A DNA stretch of 64,000 nt from Rehmannia glutinosa (Eukaryota > Streptophyta > Magnoliopsida > Lamiales > Orobanchaceae): assembly GCA_016081115.2 (NCBI GenBank), contig CM071930.1, forward strand, positions 37,299,335 to 37,363,334, given 5' to 3'. The notes under the pieces were generated by a model that did not search any database, was not told the DNA's origin, and saw nothing but the letters and a program-made list of their open reading frames with translations. This document shows, piece by piece, positions 1 through 13,100 of the stretch (positions are counted from its first letter, which is position 1; every line of letters begins with the position of its first letter). A program made the translations under genes and the position numbers.

Positions 1-2786
1 GTCTCTGCTCTCGAGCTGTTTCTTCATCAAGTTCAGACAACTCGATTGAGAAAGGAAAAGTCTCTTCAAATGCATCATCACGGACATATGGTATAGCTTC
101 CACAGTTACTCGTGTTTGTGATGTGCCCGGTTGAGTTGATTCTGCTGCGGCCTACGGGAGCTGCGAGATGATTGTGTTCAATTTGGGGCCTTTGGTGGTA
201 TTGACCCGGTGGTGAGCCTCGGTGTCTTTAACGCCTTCTTTCGGTCTCTTGGTTTATCCTTTGAGTTAGTGTTCCTCGGCCTTATCGTAAGCGTCATCGG
301 AAGATGATGAGACTTGAAGGGGTGGCTCATCATCAAAATTAAATGTTTGACGAGTAGCCTTGAGGTCTGGCTTGCTCGTACTAGGTTGAACATCCTCAGC
401 TGAGTCTCTTAGATTTGCAGGAGGGGAGGACTCAGCTTCATCTTCACCTTCAGATCACAGAAAAGTTATGTCAGGGTTGTCTTGGGAATCATGAAGGGCA
501 CTTATCTCCTTCTCAGAATCATCAATGTGGACAGGAGGGATGTTCTGTGTTTCTGCCTCTTTACCTCGGGAAGTCTCAACCTCCCGTAGGCCTTCATTAC
601 CTCCTGCAGTCTCAACTGCAGCAAGGCTTTGGACATTTCCTTCGACAGACTCAGTTGTATTAGGGTCTTCTATGGTGGCATCCACCGGAGTCTCAACTCC
701 GTGGATTGCACTTTCATTGCCCAGAGTGTTAACTCCCGGGGCAAAACCATCATGTACCTTGACTGCATCAGCAGCGTCATCAGCCTGCAGAGTAGTTGGC
801 ACTTCAGCTGAGACAGACTCAACTGTCCGAGCTTCTTCAGTGACAACTTGATGTGTTTCTTTGTCTTGTTCCTTCTCCTTCTCCACTTCGCCTCCTAGAT
901 TCAGGGTGGAGTCATCTGCAGCATTCGCCGACCTAGCTGCAGTGGAGTGAGTTTCCCCCTCAGTTGGCTCACCAGCTGAGTGACTTGTTTTGGGGTCACT
1001 CTGCTCCAGACTCCCGGCTGTGTCCTTTGAGTGTTCAGTCATGGGGGCAGGTGGTAAGACACCTTCAACAGGAGTTGGCTCGACTTGGGTCCCCAAATAC
1101 CTAGTTTCATCGCCAATTCCCTAGATCCATCCTCTGAGTGAGCTGGGGAAGTGGTTTGCAAAGCAATGACAAGTGGCAATCTCTTTGCACCACTCCCAAT
1201 GGATCAATTTCGGTGAGATTTGGAAGACTCTCCGAGTCCTTCCATGTTTACATTGCTCATGCATTATCTCGGATTCCCGCATGGCTTACTTGCATTTCCA
1301 ACTCCTCGATGCGCAGCGAGTTGGGTCCAAGTCCTCATCACTTTCTGAGAGTATGTCAAGATGAGGATGAGTATGATCAGTGGTTCCACTGAGAGGACAA
1401 ATGTGGGCCTTCTCACGAGCTTTAGCATCCTCTGCCAATCTCTCCTTCTCCTTTTCTTTGAAGATCTGCAAGATATCTAGGCAGTTCTCTTCATCCAGTA
1501 CCTGGACCACTGTGGTCAACCCGAGGAAATTCATTAGTTCTTTCTCTTCTTCAATGAATTCAGGTCTCTCGAACTGTTCCCTTGAGCGACTCAGCTTCCA
1601 TTTCCTCCATTCTCGCAGACGATTTTGGATGTCTGGATATGGTGGAGACAGCATAATCACATCATCGTCATCATCTTCTTGATGACCTTCTTTCTCAGGA
1701 ATGGAGGGTAGCAGAGCTTGCTGCTCTTCACCCTCAGCAGCGTCTGTCGCAGGTGGAGATGCAGTCCTGTCGACAGGAGATTGCTCGAGACGCTTCTTGT
1801 TCCTCGTTGTTCTGTCCCACATGGTGGGTCTTCGACTTGCCTCTGCTGATCGGCCTCAGTAGACTTGGCGGTTTCATCAAGCACTCCTGGAGACTGCACT
1901 TCTTCAGCAGTCTCAGAGATCTTTTCCATCTGAGTGGCAGACTCAGCTGTCTTCTCAAGCTCTGGACGCCTGGTAAGTCTTCTCCTTTTCTTAGTTTTCA
2001 CCAGAGGTATGTCTGGTTCTACTTCCTCCGGTTCCTCGAAGGTAAAGGCCTTTGGAATCGCCTTAGAGGCAGCTGTCTTTCTCACCTTGGCAGTCCTCTT
2101 CTTCTTCATTCCTGGAGAAGGTATTAAGGATTCCTTCTCCACTGCGGCTGCAGGGGCAGGTGCGGTTTTCTTCTTTGTTGCAGGGGCAACAACCTTCTTT
2201 CCAGCTGCGTGGGCAACTTTCTTCTTTGGAGGGGAGGCAACAGATGTTTCCTCGGGGTCAGCTGATTCCCCCTCACTGGTGTCCGCCCGCTTGGCGTAAG
2301 CTCTCTTTTGGGCTCCAGACAGTTGGCCCGAAACATCTTCTTGCTAACATGGAATGATTTTCCATGTCGAAGGGGAACACCCTTCACCTCCATCAACCGG
2401 CAAACTACAAGGTCATAGCCCAAAGATCCTCCGAATGACCCATCGTCCTTGAAGGACTTATTTCCAACATTCTGGCAGAGTTTGTTGTACACGAGTTCTG
2501 CCCAGTTGAACTTCTTCTCCTCCATGATCCCAGCCGTGATGACCAGCTTCGTTTTGGACAGCTGATTGAAGCTTCCAAACTTCATATCCACACATTTCGC
2601 GACGATATCCATCAACTTGTGATAATCGTCCTTCAGCAGCTTCTTATCAGCTGTGTAAACCACCTTCGCAGCACATTCAGGTCTGGCCACTTCCTTCCAT
2701 GCAGCAGCCAAGTTGACATCAGCCTCAACTATCTCCGGCACTCCTTCCGATGGCAGCAAACAATGCTCCGCTAGATCTTCAGCCGT
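1..2786 (-). pseudogene. env-like third ORF of element A, C-terminal part
   Basis: Continuation of the ORF that starts at 16891 and is interrupted by element B. Open stretches on the minus strand at 2759-2124, 2142-1657, 1822-1286 and 1096-455 overlap in different frames, so there are at least three frameshifts. The first part matches the B copy (10540-10900), including the motifs DDYHK, FGSF and PLRHGK. It is followed by Ala/Lys/Pro-rich low-complexity sequence and then acidic Glu/Ser/Thr-rich sequence. No transmembrane segment or signal peptide is evident, so 'env-like' describes position only. Function is unknown. Confidence 0.75.
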
Positions 2787-2791
2787 GATTG
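2787..2791. repeat. Target-site duplication of element B, left copy (GATTG)
   Basis: GATTG directly precedes the TGTTGGGAAA left terminus of element B and recurs directly after its CCTACA right terminus at 16628-16632. A 5-bp TSD is standard for copia integrases. The flanks on either side belong to the same minus-strand env-like ORF. Confidence 0.95.
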
Positions 2792-4355
2792 TGTTGGGAA
2801 ATTAATTTTTAGATTTAGATAAATGCCATGTAAAACTTAGAATAGAAAGTTGGCACCCCATTTTTGTTGTAAATTGCATTGTAATAGATAGGCTGGTCGA
2901 GCTGAGTTAAGTTAGCTATACCTGAACATGCAAGAAGTCAACTGGAGACTAAAAGGAAGACTCATTGTGAGGCGGTGAGTGTGGCAAAGAAGAGAAGACA
3001 GGAACTCGATTGAAGGTGCGGTGAGATGCAACTGAGTGAAGTGTCAGTCAAGTCAACTCAAGATAGCCAAGTCTCAAGTTGAAGTGATAGATGAGTTATC
3101 CAATGATTGAAAGCTGACTCGAAGTCACTTGGGGAAGTCAAGGAAATGCAGTCAAGTCGAGATAACTGAAAGAGATCCGTTGCACAGAAGTCAAGAAAAT
3201 TACTTAAACAAGTAATACTTCTATCTTGTCTTTCTTAAAGTGCTCGATCCCCGAAGCGTGCAAAAGGAATGAACAATGGGAAGCTCGCACTGTGTCGAAC
3301 TACGAAAAAGTCAAGACTCATTCATACGAGGAAATGTCAATTCCAAGAACTACAACAAGACAAGCCAACGACCACAAGTGTCTTTTAAAAATGAACCTAT
3401 CTCTAAAACGGGCAAATTTTCAAAAGAACACTATAAAAAAGGTCGAGAGAATCTATTTGAGAAAAGGTTAACCTTGTTACCTGGAACTTTCAAGCTACTA
3501 TTCAAACTATAACCTACTCAAGTCATACAAGTTCAATCCTCAAGCCTACATTACGAAGGAAATCAATCCAACACTCACTGTGAAGGAAAAGACGACTTCA
3601 ATCGGTTGAAGAGGAAACATATGAAGAATCAAGGGGTCTACATTCCACAAAGGATTGTAGAAAGGTTCAAGGTCGAACCAGTCTCAAGTTTTGGAGGGCT
3701 TCGTGATCAAATCCAAGAAGCTTGAGCAAGTGGGCTGTAGTTGCAAAGCGGTTTGCCCCTGTGAAGAAGCCGAGTCGCACGAGAAGCCGTTGTGTGTGAC
3801 CAAGGCATCTCGGATCGAGTCCCAAAGGATCAAGTCGGTTGTGTGATCAAGACTTGCATACGGGTGATAACCACTTTGTACATTGATCAATACTTAGTGG
3901 ATTCCTCCGGGAGTTGGAGAAGAGAGGAGTAGAAGAATTACCCCATCTTGAACCTCTATAAAAATTTATTGTGTCATTTACATTTCAAAGCACTTTAATT
4001 CTTTGCATATTATTTTGATATTTGCTGATAAATTTGCTATCCAATTGATAATCAACAAAGTGCTAAAACCAAGTATTTAAATAAACTTAATCCAAATTCA
4101 AGGGTGTTAAGTCTTCAGCTGAAAACATATCACAGTCAAGTTAAGTTTTAGTCAAAACAGTTGAGTTATTCTATCAACAGCTCAGTTGAGTCTGTTGAGT
4201 GGCTAACTCTGCTGATTAACTAACTTAGATGTCCATCAAGAACTTAGCTGTGAAGTATTAACTCTGAGCATTTTACAAGGACTAAATCGAAAAGTTGGTA
4301 AGGTTTATTCAACCCCCCCTTCTAAACCTTACACTCACACCCCTTGGGACCTACA
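2792..4355 (+). repeat. 5' LTR of element B
   Basis: A 1564-bp LTR beginning TGTTGGGAAATT and ending CCTACA, closely matching 15087-16627. A TATAAAAA box sits at about 3432-3438, placing the U3/R boundary downstream of it. The 3' end carries the C-run ttcaaccccccct before the PBS. It differs from the 3' LTR by many small changes, several of which turn CAG/CTG motifs into CG with loss of a base. Confidence 0.95.
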
Positions 4356-4357
4356 AG

Positions 4358-4369
4358 TGGTATCAGAGC
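4358..4369 (+). promoter_or_regulatory. Primer-binding site of element B (initiator Met tRNA)
   Basis: TGGTATCAGAGC, complementary to the 3' end of plant initiator Met tRNA, lies two bases after the 5' LTR end. This is the usual minus-strand primer site for plant copia elements. Confidence 0.93.
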
Positions 4370-4480
4370 GGATGGTTCATTGAGCCTTCCGCACTGGTTA
4401 CTGAACTAGATCTCCAATCCCTCAAAGCTTGCTTTAGCACTTGATCTTTCAAAACTCTTTTATTCAGCAAAGTTATTATC

Positions 4481-6834
4481 ATGGAAGCAAATTTGACATG
4501 CATCCCTATGTTCACAATTGAGGAATTTGATGATTGGAAAATTCGTATGCAGGCTCATCTATCAGCATTACATGATGAAATGTGGATAGTAATAGAAGAT
4601 GGGCCACTCCAAATTTTAAAAGTAAACACAGCTGCAAGGAGGGCTGCTGCAGCTGAAGAAGAAGAGGATGTTGCTCCCAGACCAGCTATGGTTGAAAAAC
4701 CAAGAGCTGAATGGACAAATGATGACAGAAAAAGATATAACTTGGACAACGTGGCCAAGGACATTCTTTACAAAACTCTGGACAAAGCCATGTTCAACAA
4801 AGTCAAATTGTGCAAGACTGCAAAAGAAATGCAGGATAAGCTAACCCCGATTTGTGAAGGCTACGAGCAAATCAAGGAAAATAAACTATCTGTTTTCTTT
4901 TGTCTGAAATTTGAAAATTTTAAGATGCTTTGCAGGAGAAACCTTGGATCAAGCTGGATACTCGGTTCACGAAATTACCAATGAGCTATCGCACTTGGAA
5001 AAGAATATACACGAGAAGAAATGTGTATGAAGATTCTAAGAAGTCTCTCGGTGAGTGGGAAATGAAAGTCATGGCCTGAAACACTCCATGGACCTATAAA
5101 AACATCCAACCATGAGCTATTCTCGGATCTCAAAGCCTACGAATTTGGTGAGGAGAAAAAGACCTAGAGGAGACAGTTGTGCCCAAAACAATTTGCTCTA
5201 ATAGTTAAGGATGGTAAAAAGCCGAGGTCAAGGAAGTCATTGACCAAGAGGAGATTGCCCGATGGTTAAAAGATTTAACAAATTCTTCAACAAGAATTAC
5301 AAAAGAGGCAAAGGTGAATCCTCCGAGGAAGACACTCGGCTCCTCCAAGTCAAGGGAAGATAGGCCACCCAAAAAGAGAGCATCAAAAGGTTGAGTATCA
5401 AAGAGGTTGAGTATCAAAGAGCCGACAATCCAAAGATGGAAAGAATCGATCAAAAGGTTGAAAATTTATCTTTGGAACCGCAGCAACCTGGTCACTATGC
5501 TATTGATTGCCCATATCCGTAGTCAAAAATACGAGGAATGAAGAGGAAAGAAAAGTCTTGAGAGAGAAAGAAGACAAGAGAAGAAAAAGGCAATGTTAGG
5601 CTGCAGAGGCTGCTTTGAGGCAGTCAAGTCAAAAGACACAGTAGATTCGGAAAGTAGTGAAGCTGACTACTCAAGTGACTCTGAAGAAGAAGCCTTGATC
5701 TGTCTAATGGCCAAAGAACAAGACCATCCTGACCAAGAAGATGAGGTACACTATAACTCATCACACTCAGATTCTAGTGATAGTGATTGTGACACACACA
5801 CTTCATCACCCACTAATCTTTATGATTCATTAGGCAAAATGATGAAAGACTTTGAACACATTAAATCCTCACACACACTACTAAATGAGGAAATAGCCTA
5901 CTCAAAAGCCAAAACTCACAGCTGACTAAGGAGCTGAGTACTCTAAGTCACATAGCTGATAAGAATAAAAGTTTAAAGGCTGAAAATGCTAAGCTAATAG
6001 CAGAGATAGCTTTCTGAGAAAAGAGGAAAATGACCTCAAAAATGTGATTGCCTCATTCACTAAGGCATCAAAATCTTTGGATGATCTTATTATGAGCCAA
6101 AGAGAATGTGGAGATAAGACAAGGCTTAGGATTTAATTCCCCTATGCCAAGTCAAGTTCCAAGAGTGATTTTGGAAAAAGGATCTTCAAGTAATGAAGCA
6201 TCTCAAAAATCCAAAACTCCAAATGGTGCACACACATTCATTTCAAAGCACAACCACAAGCAAACTGGCCTTGGTTATAAAGGAAAAGGAAAACGACCCG
6301 AGTTGAGTATCTTTGAAAGGGCAAGTGAGAAGAAATCGGCCCGAGTTCCTCGGCAAACTCCAAATAGGAAGTACTCTGTAAAGAAGAAACAGAGCTACCA
6401 AAAGCCCCAGAAGTTCTATGAAAAGAACACATGTGATGGGAATGGTAGAAATTACCCAGCTGATTGGAATAATGTGAACTATCGGCAAAGACCTATGGAA
6501 TATAAGCCTAAATGGCAAAGGCCTAGAACTCAGCAAGGGCCATTCCAAAGGCAAAAGAGCTATCATCAGCACACATATGCACCCAAGCACTATCCTCAAA
6601 GATATCGCAACTACCCAAACAAAGCAATTGCTAAAACACATACCACAGGCATACAGACAAAAGAGACAGTTGTATGAACCTAAAGCCCCCAAGCAATTTG
6701 CCAAAGTTAATTATGATTATGGCACTGATAGATGGCAACCTCTTAGAGTCAAATCATTTGGCTATAGGTTGGTTGGATCATCTTACAATACTAACCCCTC
6801 AGGACCCAAACAAATATGGGTACCTAAAACCTAA
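4481..6834 (+). pseudogene. gag of element B (frameshifted)
   Basis: The ATG at 4481 opens a 167-codon frame (4481-4984) typical of copia gag, with the FDDWKIRMQAHL segment near the N-terminus. Further gag pieces lie in other frames at 5593-5925 (acidic, Ser/Asp-rich), 6108-6677 (basic, Lys/Gln/Tyr-rich) and 6577-6834. The CCHC zinc knuckle intact in element A is scrambled here near 5470-5510. Gag would form the virus-like particle in the cytoplasm. With at least four frame changes this copy cannot make one. Confidence 0.85.
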
Positions 6835-6885
6835 TTTCCTTGATTGTAGGTTCAAGGAGCAGCTGAGTGCCAGGGAACCTGGTAC

Positions 6886-7740
6886 ATGGATAGTGGTTGT
6901 TCTAGACACATGACAGGAAACAAGAAAAATCTGTCAAAATTTAAGGAAGTTAGAGGTGCAAAAGTCATATTTGGAGGAAATGAAGCTCCAGGAGAAATAA
7001 GAGGCATTGGATCCATCAAGAAAAATGGATTAGAAATTACAGATGTTGCATATGTTGAAGGCCTCAATTTCAACTTACTAAGCATAAGTCAACTCTGTGA
7101 CAAGGGCTATAATGTTGGATTCAATATCGGAGTGTGCCAAATCAAGAACACTGAATCTAATGAAGTAGTGTTGCAAGGATGCAGACAAAAGAACATGTAT
7201 GTGGTAGATTGGTCAACTGCAACACCAAGCACTTGTCTGCTAGCAAAGAGCACAACTGAATCAAGTTGGCTGTGGCATAAGAAGTTGAGTCGCCTGAACT
7301 TCAAAACAATTAACAAGCTTGGAAGGAGCAATCTTGTGGAAGGACTTCCAGACTTAGTATACAAGAAGGAAAGTGTATGTGATGCATGCCAGATGGGAAA
7401 ACAGATCAAATCATCATTCAAAGAAAATACATGTCCATCTTCAACAAGAATATTGCACCTGCTACATATGGATCTATTTGGTCGATTGAACCGGCCAAAC
7501 ATAAGCGGAAAGAAATACACCTTGGTGGTAGTGGATGATTACTCAAGATACACATGGACAATTTTCATGTGTAAGAAGAAAGAAACCTGCAGTGAGAAAC
7601 TACCACAATGATGAAGAGAATCAAAATGAGAAGAGTCAAACCATTATCAAAATATAAGATCGTATTGTATTGAAAATGAGAGGGGCGAGTTTGTCAATGG
7701 AATAATAACTCGATATTGTATTGAAAATGGTATTGCTCAT
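6886..7740 (+). pseudogene. Protease and N-terminal integrase of element B
   Basis: The longest open frame (6886-7611) contains the aspartic protease active site (D-S-G at codons 2-4), the GAG-pre-integrase region with an H..H..CxxC zinc-binding motif (CDACQMGK), and the first integrase Asp (HMDLFG) followed by VVVDDYSRYTW. It stops at 7611. After about 7740 the sequence jumps to a region matching the linker after integrase in element A. The second catalytic Asp is degraded, and the catalytic Glu and integrase C-terminus are missing. Confidence 0.88.
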
Positions 7741-8628
7741 CGAAGAGTCGGTGATAATTTGGATGAATCATCCACCAACCATGCGAAGAGCCCCTATGTT
7801 GAAGGTGGTTGGAGAAGAATGGAATTATAAACCCGGATGAAGATGAGATAGTGAGTCTCAAAGACAAGGTGGGAAATATGAAGCTAAGTGGTGATGAGAA
7901 AGCTGATCAAAATAACACAGTGCAAGACGTGAATCCGGCTAACTTACTCCAACTTTGATGTAAGGTGGTGAGAGACCATCCACGAGAACTAATCATTGGA
8001 GATGTAAGAGAAGGTGTGAAAACTAGATCGAGAACCCAACAAGAAGCTATGTTCACTTGTTTCATCTCACAAATAGAGCCAAAAGATGTGTCACAAGCTT
8101 TGGATGACACACATTGGATTCAAGCCATGCAAGAAGAGTGAATCGGTTTGAAAGGAACAAAGTGTGGGTATTGGTTCAAAGACCTACCCATCAAAATGTT
8201 ATTGGCACTAAATGGGTGTTGAAACAAGATGAATGAGGAAGGTTACGTGGTAAGAAACAAAGCAAGATTGGTAGCCAAAGGGTATTGCCAAGAAGAAGGA
8301 ATAGATTTTGATGAAACTTTTGCTCTGTAGCAAGATTGGAAGCCATAAGGATGTTTCTTGCCTATCTTTGCTCACAAGAACTTCACTTTGTATATCAAAT
8401 GGATGTAAAGAGTGCATTCCTTAATGGGTTATTGGAGGAAGAAGTGTATGTTGAACAACCTCCGAGGATTTAGGCGAGAAGACTCTTGGAGATAAAGTAT
8501 ACAAACTCAAGAAAGCTTTATATGGATTGAAATAGGCACCAAGAGCATGGTATGATACATTATCACAATTCTGATCGAGAACGGATTTACAAAAGGCAAA
8601 GTGGATAGAACACTCTTGAGAATTCAAG
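7741..8628 (+). pseudogene. Degraded integrase-RT linker and N-terminal RT of element B
   Basis: Aligned by eye to element A this covers the IN-RT linker and the RT palm start (KWV, RLVAKGY and DETFAP-type motifs recognisable in shifting frames, then MDVKSAFLNG near 8401). There are frequent one-base gaps and stop codons, including TAG at about 8532. No continuous protein is possible. Confidence 0.8.
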
Positions 8629-9603
8629 ATGGGAAAGAGTATCTTGCTTGTTCAAATATATGTGGATGACATCATCTTTGGATCCACAAACAAAGAGCTG
8701 TGTGATAAATTCTCAAATCTTATGCAAAGCAAATTTGAAATGAGCATGATGGGAGAGAGCGACATTCTTCCTTGGAATCCAAGTGAAACAGCTGAAGGAT
8801 GGAACCTTCATAAGTCAGACAAAATACACCAGAGATTTAATGAAGAAATTTGGCATGGAAGAGAAGTCTTCTTGAAAATACCAATGAATACATCAGTCAA
8901 AATGGATATGGATACAGATGGAAAGCTTGTGGTTCAAACAAGATACAGAGCACTTATGGGATCATTGCTCTATCTCACAGCAAGCAGGCCAGACATCACC
9001 TTTGTTGTAGGTGTATGTGCCAGATTTCAATCTGCCCCAAAAGAAAGCCACATGACTGCAGCCAAGAGAATCTTGAGATATTTGAAAGGAAGTCAAGAAG
9101 TTGGATTATGGTATCCAAAGGAAGGAGGATTCAAACTAATTGGTTATTCAGACTCTGACTATGTTGGATGCAGAGTTGACAGGAAAAGTACCTCAGGTAC
9201 ATGTCAAATGCTTGGAAATAGATTAATTTCCTGGTTTAGCAAGAAGCAAAATTCAATAGCCACCTCCACAGCTGAAGCAGAATACATAGCTGCAGGCAGC
9301 TGTTGTGCCCAAGTCTTATGGATGAGACAGCAGCTGAGAGACTATGAAGTTGAAGAAAAGAAAATTCCAATTATGTGTGATAACACAAGTGCAATTGCAA
9401 TCACCCAAAATCCTGTGTTGCACTCAAGAACAAAGCACATTGATGTCAGATATCACTTCATAAGAGATCATGTTGAAAAGAAGGACATCACCTTGGAATA
9501 TATCTCAACTAATAAGCAGTTAGCTGATATATTCACAAAACCATTATGTGAATCAAGATTTGAAGAACTCAAGCATGAATTGGGGTTAATTGAGCTGAGT
9601 TGA
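8629..9603 (+). pseudogene. RT C-terminal half and RNase H of element B
   Basis: A 324-codon open frame holding the RT catalytic box YVDD (8659-8670), the copia RT thumb region, and the RNase H domain with SDSDYVGC, the STAEAEYIA motif and the ADIFTKPL end typical of copia polyproteins. It ends at TGA 9601-9603 (last residues LIELS). It is the best preserved part of B's pol, but has no upstream RT in frame, so it is a remnant rather than a gene. Confidence 0.9.
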
Positions 9604-10153
9604 CACTCAGAAGACTTAAAGAAAAGAGATGGAACATGAAAAGATGAAAAAGAGCTGAACTCTTGAATCAGCTAAGTGAATCAGCCGTATCGGAAAATCA
9701 GTTGCATCGAGTTAGCTGACAGCTGAGTGCTTATGTGCAAAGAGAGAAGAGTTAAATCAGCTAAGGAATAAGCTGAGTCATTTATGAGCAAAGTGACAAA
9801 AACGCAGTCCTTTTTACTAAGCGGGAATGTTTTTAAGAATGAAGTCAGAATAATTATGACGTGTACAGTCAAAAGCTGCACACCAAGCTTATGATTGGAT
9901 ATAAATGCTGTCGCATTAAATGCAAGGAATTAAATGCTAATCGGCGTGCAAAATCTGAGTCGTTGATCTTGATCAAATTTCAAAAACCACCCGCACGTCC
10001 TTTCATAACCCATACATATACCACTTCATCCGATTTTCTCTCACTTTACCAAAACTGTTCATCTCTCTCAAGCAAAGAAAGGATTTTTACTCTCAAAACC
10101 CTACAAATCTTCAAAGCTCATCTTCAAGGTTTCATTCGGTGAATCTTCGAGAA
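9604..10153 (+). promoter_or_regulatory. Spacer between pol and env-like ORF of B, with promoter-like features
   Basis: About 550 bp without coding potential. Near 10011-10022 is a degenerate TATA-like CATACATATACC, followed by a pyrimidine-rich leader (tctctcactttacc, catctctctcaag) reaching the ATG at 10154. Element A has a cleaner TATATATA at the same distance (17027-17034, about 136 bp before its ATG). This resembles a plant core promoter with 5' UTR and could drive a separate transcript for the third ORF. That is inference. Confidence 0.4.
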
Positions 10154-13100
10154 ATGGCATCTACTTACGACTTCGTCAAGTTGGGAAACCAAATCCACAC
10201 GGTATCTACTGTGGACTTTGAGGGCATGATCAAACAAGGGTCAGACGAAACCCTCGTGAAGAAAATAGCAGATAAGTTGGAAAAATCAGGACTGAAACCC
10301 TTTTTGTCGATGGAGTTTCAAATGACCTACGTGGAGGAGGTCGCACAGTTCTATGTGAACGATGAAGTTCACGATGAGGGCATCAAGTCCTCTGTTCATG
10401 GGAAAGATTTCACCATCCGCCAAGGATCGGCGAGAATGCATCGATTCTTGCGCGGAAGGAGTGGGAGATTTATAAAGCGATGTTAACCTGGTACATTGCG
10501 TGGAAGGAAGTAGCCAAACCCCCGTGTTGCGAAGGTTGTCTACGGTGAGAAGAAGCTGTTGAAGGAGGACTACCACAAAGCGCTAGACATTGTTGCCAAA
10601 TGCATAGACATCAAATTTGGAAGCTTTAACCGGTATCCAAAACTAAGCCGATCGTAATGCATTTGTGATCATTGAAGAGAAGAAGGTGAAGCTGAAAGGT
10701 GAGTTTGTATCAGAGACTCTGCGAGAATATTGGGAATAAATCATTCAAGGAGGATGGTTCGTTTGGAGGTTCCCCGAGGTACTGGTGATTGGCGGATGAT
10801 GGAAGTTAAAGAAGTCCCTCTTCGACATGGAAAGGCATTCCATGTTAACAAAAAGATGTTCGATCAAATATCTCGAGCACGAGAGGAGAGCTTATGCCAA
10901 GAGAGCGGACACAAGTGAGGGGAATCGGTGACCACTGAAGAAATAGTTGTCTCCTCCCCTCTCAAGAAGAAGGCTGCCCATGCGGTACAAAGAAAAAGCT
11001 TTGCCCCTGCGCAGCGAAGAAAAAGAAAACCTTTTGCCCTTGCGGAGTCACTGCCCCCGCATCCGTGTCTCCCGCCCGTAGCCGCAATGGAGAAGAAACC
11101 GTTAATCCCTTCTCCGGTGATTAAAAAAAGAAGAGGACTGTCACAACAAGGAGGAAGCGGTTGCCTCTAAGACAAGCTGAAGGCATTTACCTTCGATGAA
11201 CCGGAGGAAGCGGAACCGAGATATTCCTCCGGTGAAAACCAAAAAGAAGAAGAAGAATCTTCAAGCGATCGAGCTTGAGAAAATAGTGAGTCGCCACTCA
11301 TTTGGAGCAGATCAGCGGAGACAAGCGGAGAAGTAGAGTCTCTGAAATCATTGATGAAAAGCCAAGTCTGCTTTGAAGCCAATCGTGAGAGGCAAATTGA
11401 AGACTCTGTTTGTAGTCGAGCAGTGAGACACAAGAAGTAGCGAGAAAGCAAACTCTCGTGTTGTGGGGTTGTATCCCCTCCCGCAGACAGCTGGCGAGGG
11501 TGTGAAGCACCAAAGTTTGCTACCTTCAATCCCTGAGAACGAGGGACAGCAGGGAGAAGATGATAAAGATGATGACGATGTGATGATCCTATCCCCACCA
11601 TATGCAGACATCCAAAATCGTCTGCGAGAATGGAGGAAGTGGAAGCTGAGTTGATCCAGGGAATAGTTCCAAAGACCAGAGTTTATTGAAGAAGAAGACG
11701 AACTGTTGAACTTTCTCGGACTGACCACTATGGTCCAAGCACTGGATGAAGAAAACTGCACAGATATCCTGAAGATCTTCAAAGACAAGGAGAAGCGGAT
11801 CGCGAGAGGAAGAAGCTCGTGAAAAGGCCGATATTTGTCCCTTTTTTGGAACCATCGATCATACACATCCTCATCTTGACATTCTCTCTGGGAGTGATGA
11901 GGATCGGACCTGCTCTTGCTGCTCTGAGAAGAATTGGAGATGCAGCAAGCCATGCGGGAATCTGGGGTCCTACATGAGCAACGGTTATTGGAAGGACCAG
12001 GGGAGTCTTCCACATCACAGCTGGAGATTGATCCGATGGGAGTGGTGCAGCATATTGCCCACGATTGTTGTTGCCACCACTTGACTCACTCGAAAAAGAA
12101 GGTGTTAAGGAGGCTGGCGATGGCGGGATTGTGGGGACCCCGGTCGAGCCAACCCCTAATGAAGGTGTCTTACCACCGCCCTTAATGCTGAATACTCAAA
12201 GGGAACAGGGAGTCCGGGAGACGAGTGACCCCCATTCCAAGTCACTCGGTGGTGTGCCGGTGGGGAAAACTCCCCCCGCTGCGGCAAGGTCGGAGGATGT
12301 TGCGGTGACTCCACAACGAATCTTGGATTCAAAGTGGAGAAGGAACAACAAATGGATACATAGCAAGTTGTCGACGAGGCTCAAGCAGATTAAGATTATC
12401 TCGGTGAAGTGCCAAGCCAATGCTCTGCGAGGCCAATGCCAATGACGCTGTTGATGCGTCGAGGCACATGAAGGAGCGCCCGGGAGTTAACACTGGCAAT
12501 GAAAGTGCAATCCATGGAGTTGAGACTCAATGGATGCCACCTCGAGAAGACCCCAAGACAGTGACACCTTTGTCGAAGGGGATCCCGAGCCTCATTGCGA
12601 TTGAGGCTGCGGGGAGGTAATGAAGGCCAACGGGAGGTTGAGACTTCCGGGATAAAAAGACAAGCCACAGAACATCCCTCCTACTATCATTGATCCATCC
12701 GAAAAGGAGATAAGTGCTCTTCACGATTCCCAAGACAATCGATGTAACCTTTCTAGGATCGAAGGTGAAGACGGCGAGTCATCCCCTATTGCCGATCCAA
12801 AAGACTCGATTGAGGATGTTCTCCCAAGCCACGAGTAAGATCGACCTTAAGGCTACTCGCCAAACCTTTAATTTTGATGATGAGCCACCCATGCAAATCT
12901 CATCATCGTCCGATGACGCGCTCGTCGATTTTGCGGGACGTCAACTCATATGGAAAAACCGGTGACCGACAAGTTTGTTGAGGCAGTGAGGCTCGGCCAG
13001 TGGTCAATACCCCAATAGACCACAAACAAACACGATCAATCACGCGAGCTACCCAAGTGCGCAGTGAGAATCGACTCCACCGGGCACATCACAGGCACAA

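Noticed and set aside
1..2786. Plus-strand frames (415-663, 525-851, 1380-1682, 1753-2127, 1934-2299) as separate genes
   Set aside because: They are shadows of the minus-strand env-like ORF; homology to element B supports the minus strand only.
6243..6704. Hydrophobic antisense frame of 153 codons opposite B's gag
   Set aside because: Hydrophobicity reflects the complement of Lys/Gln/Tyr-rich gag codons. It has no start context, and the frame is broken in the A copy.
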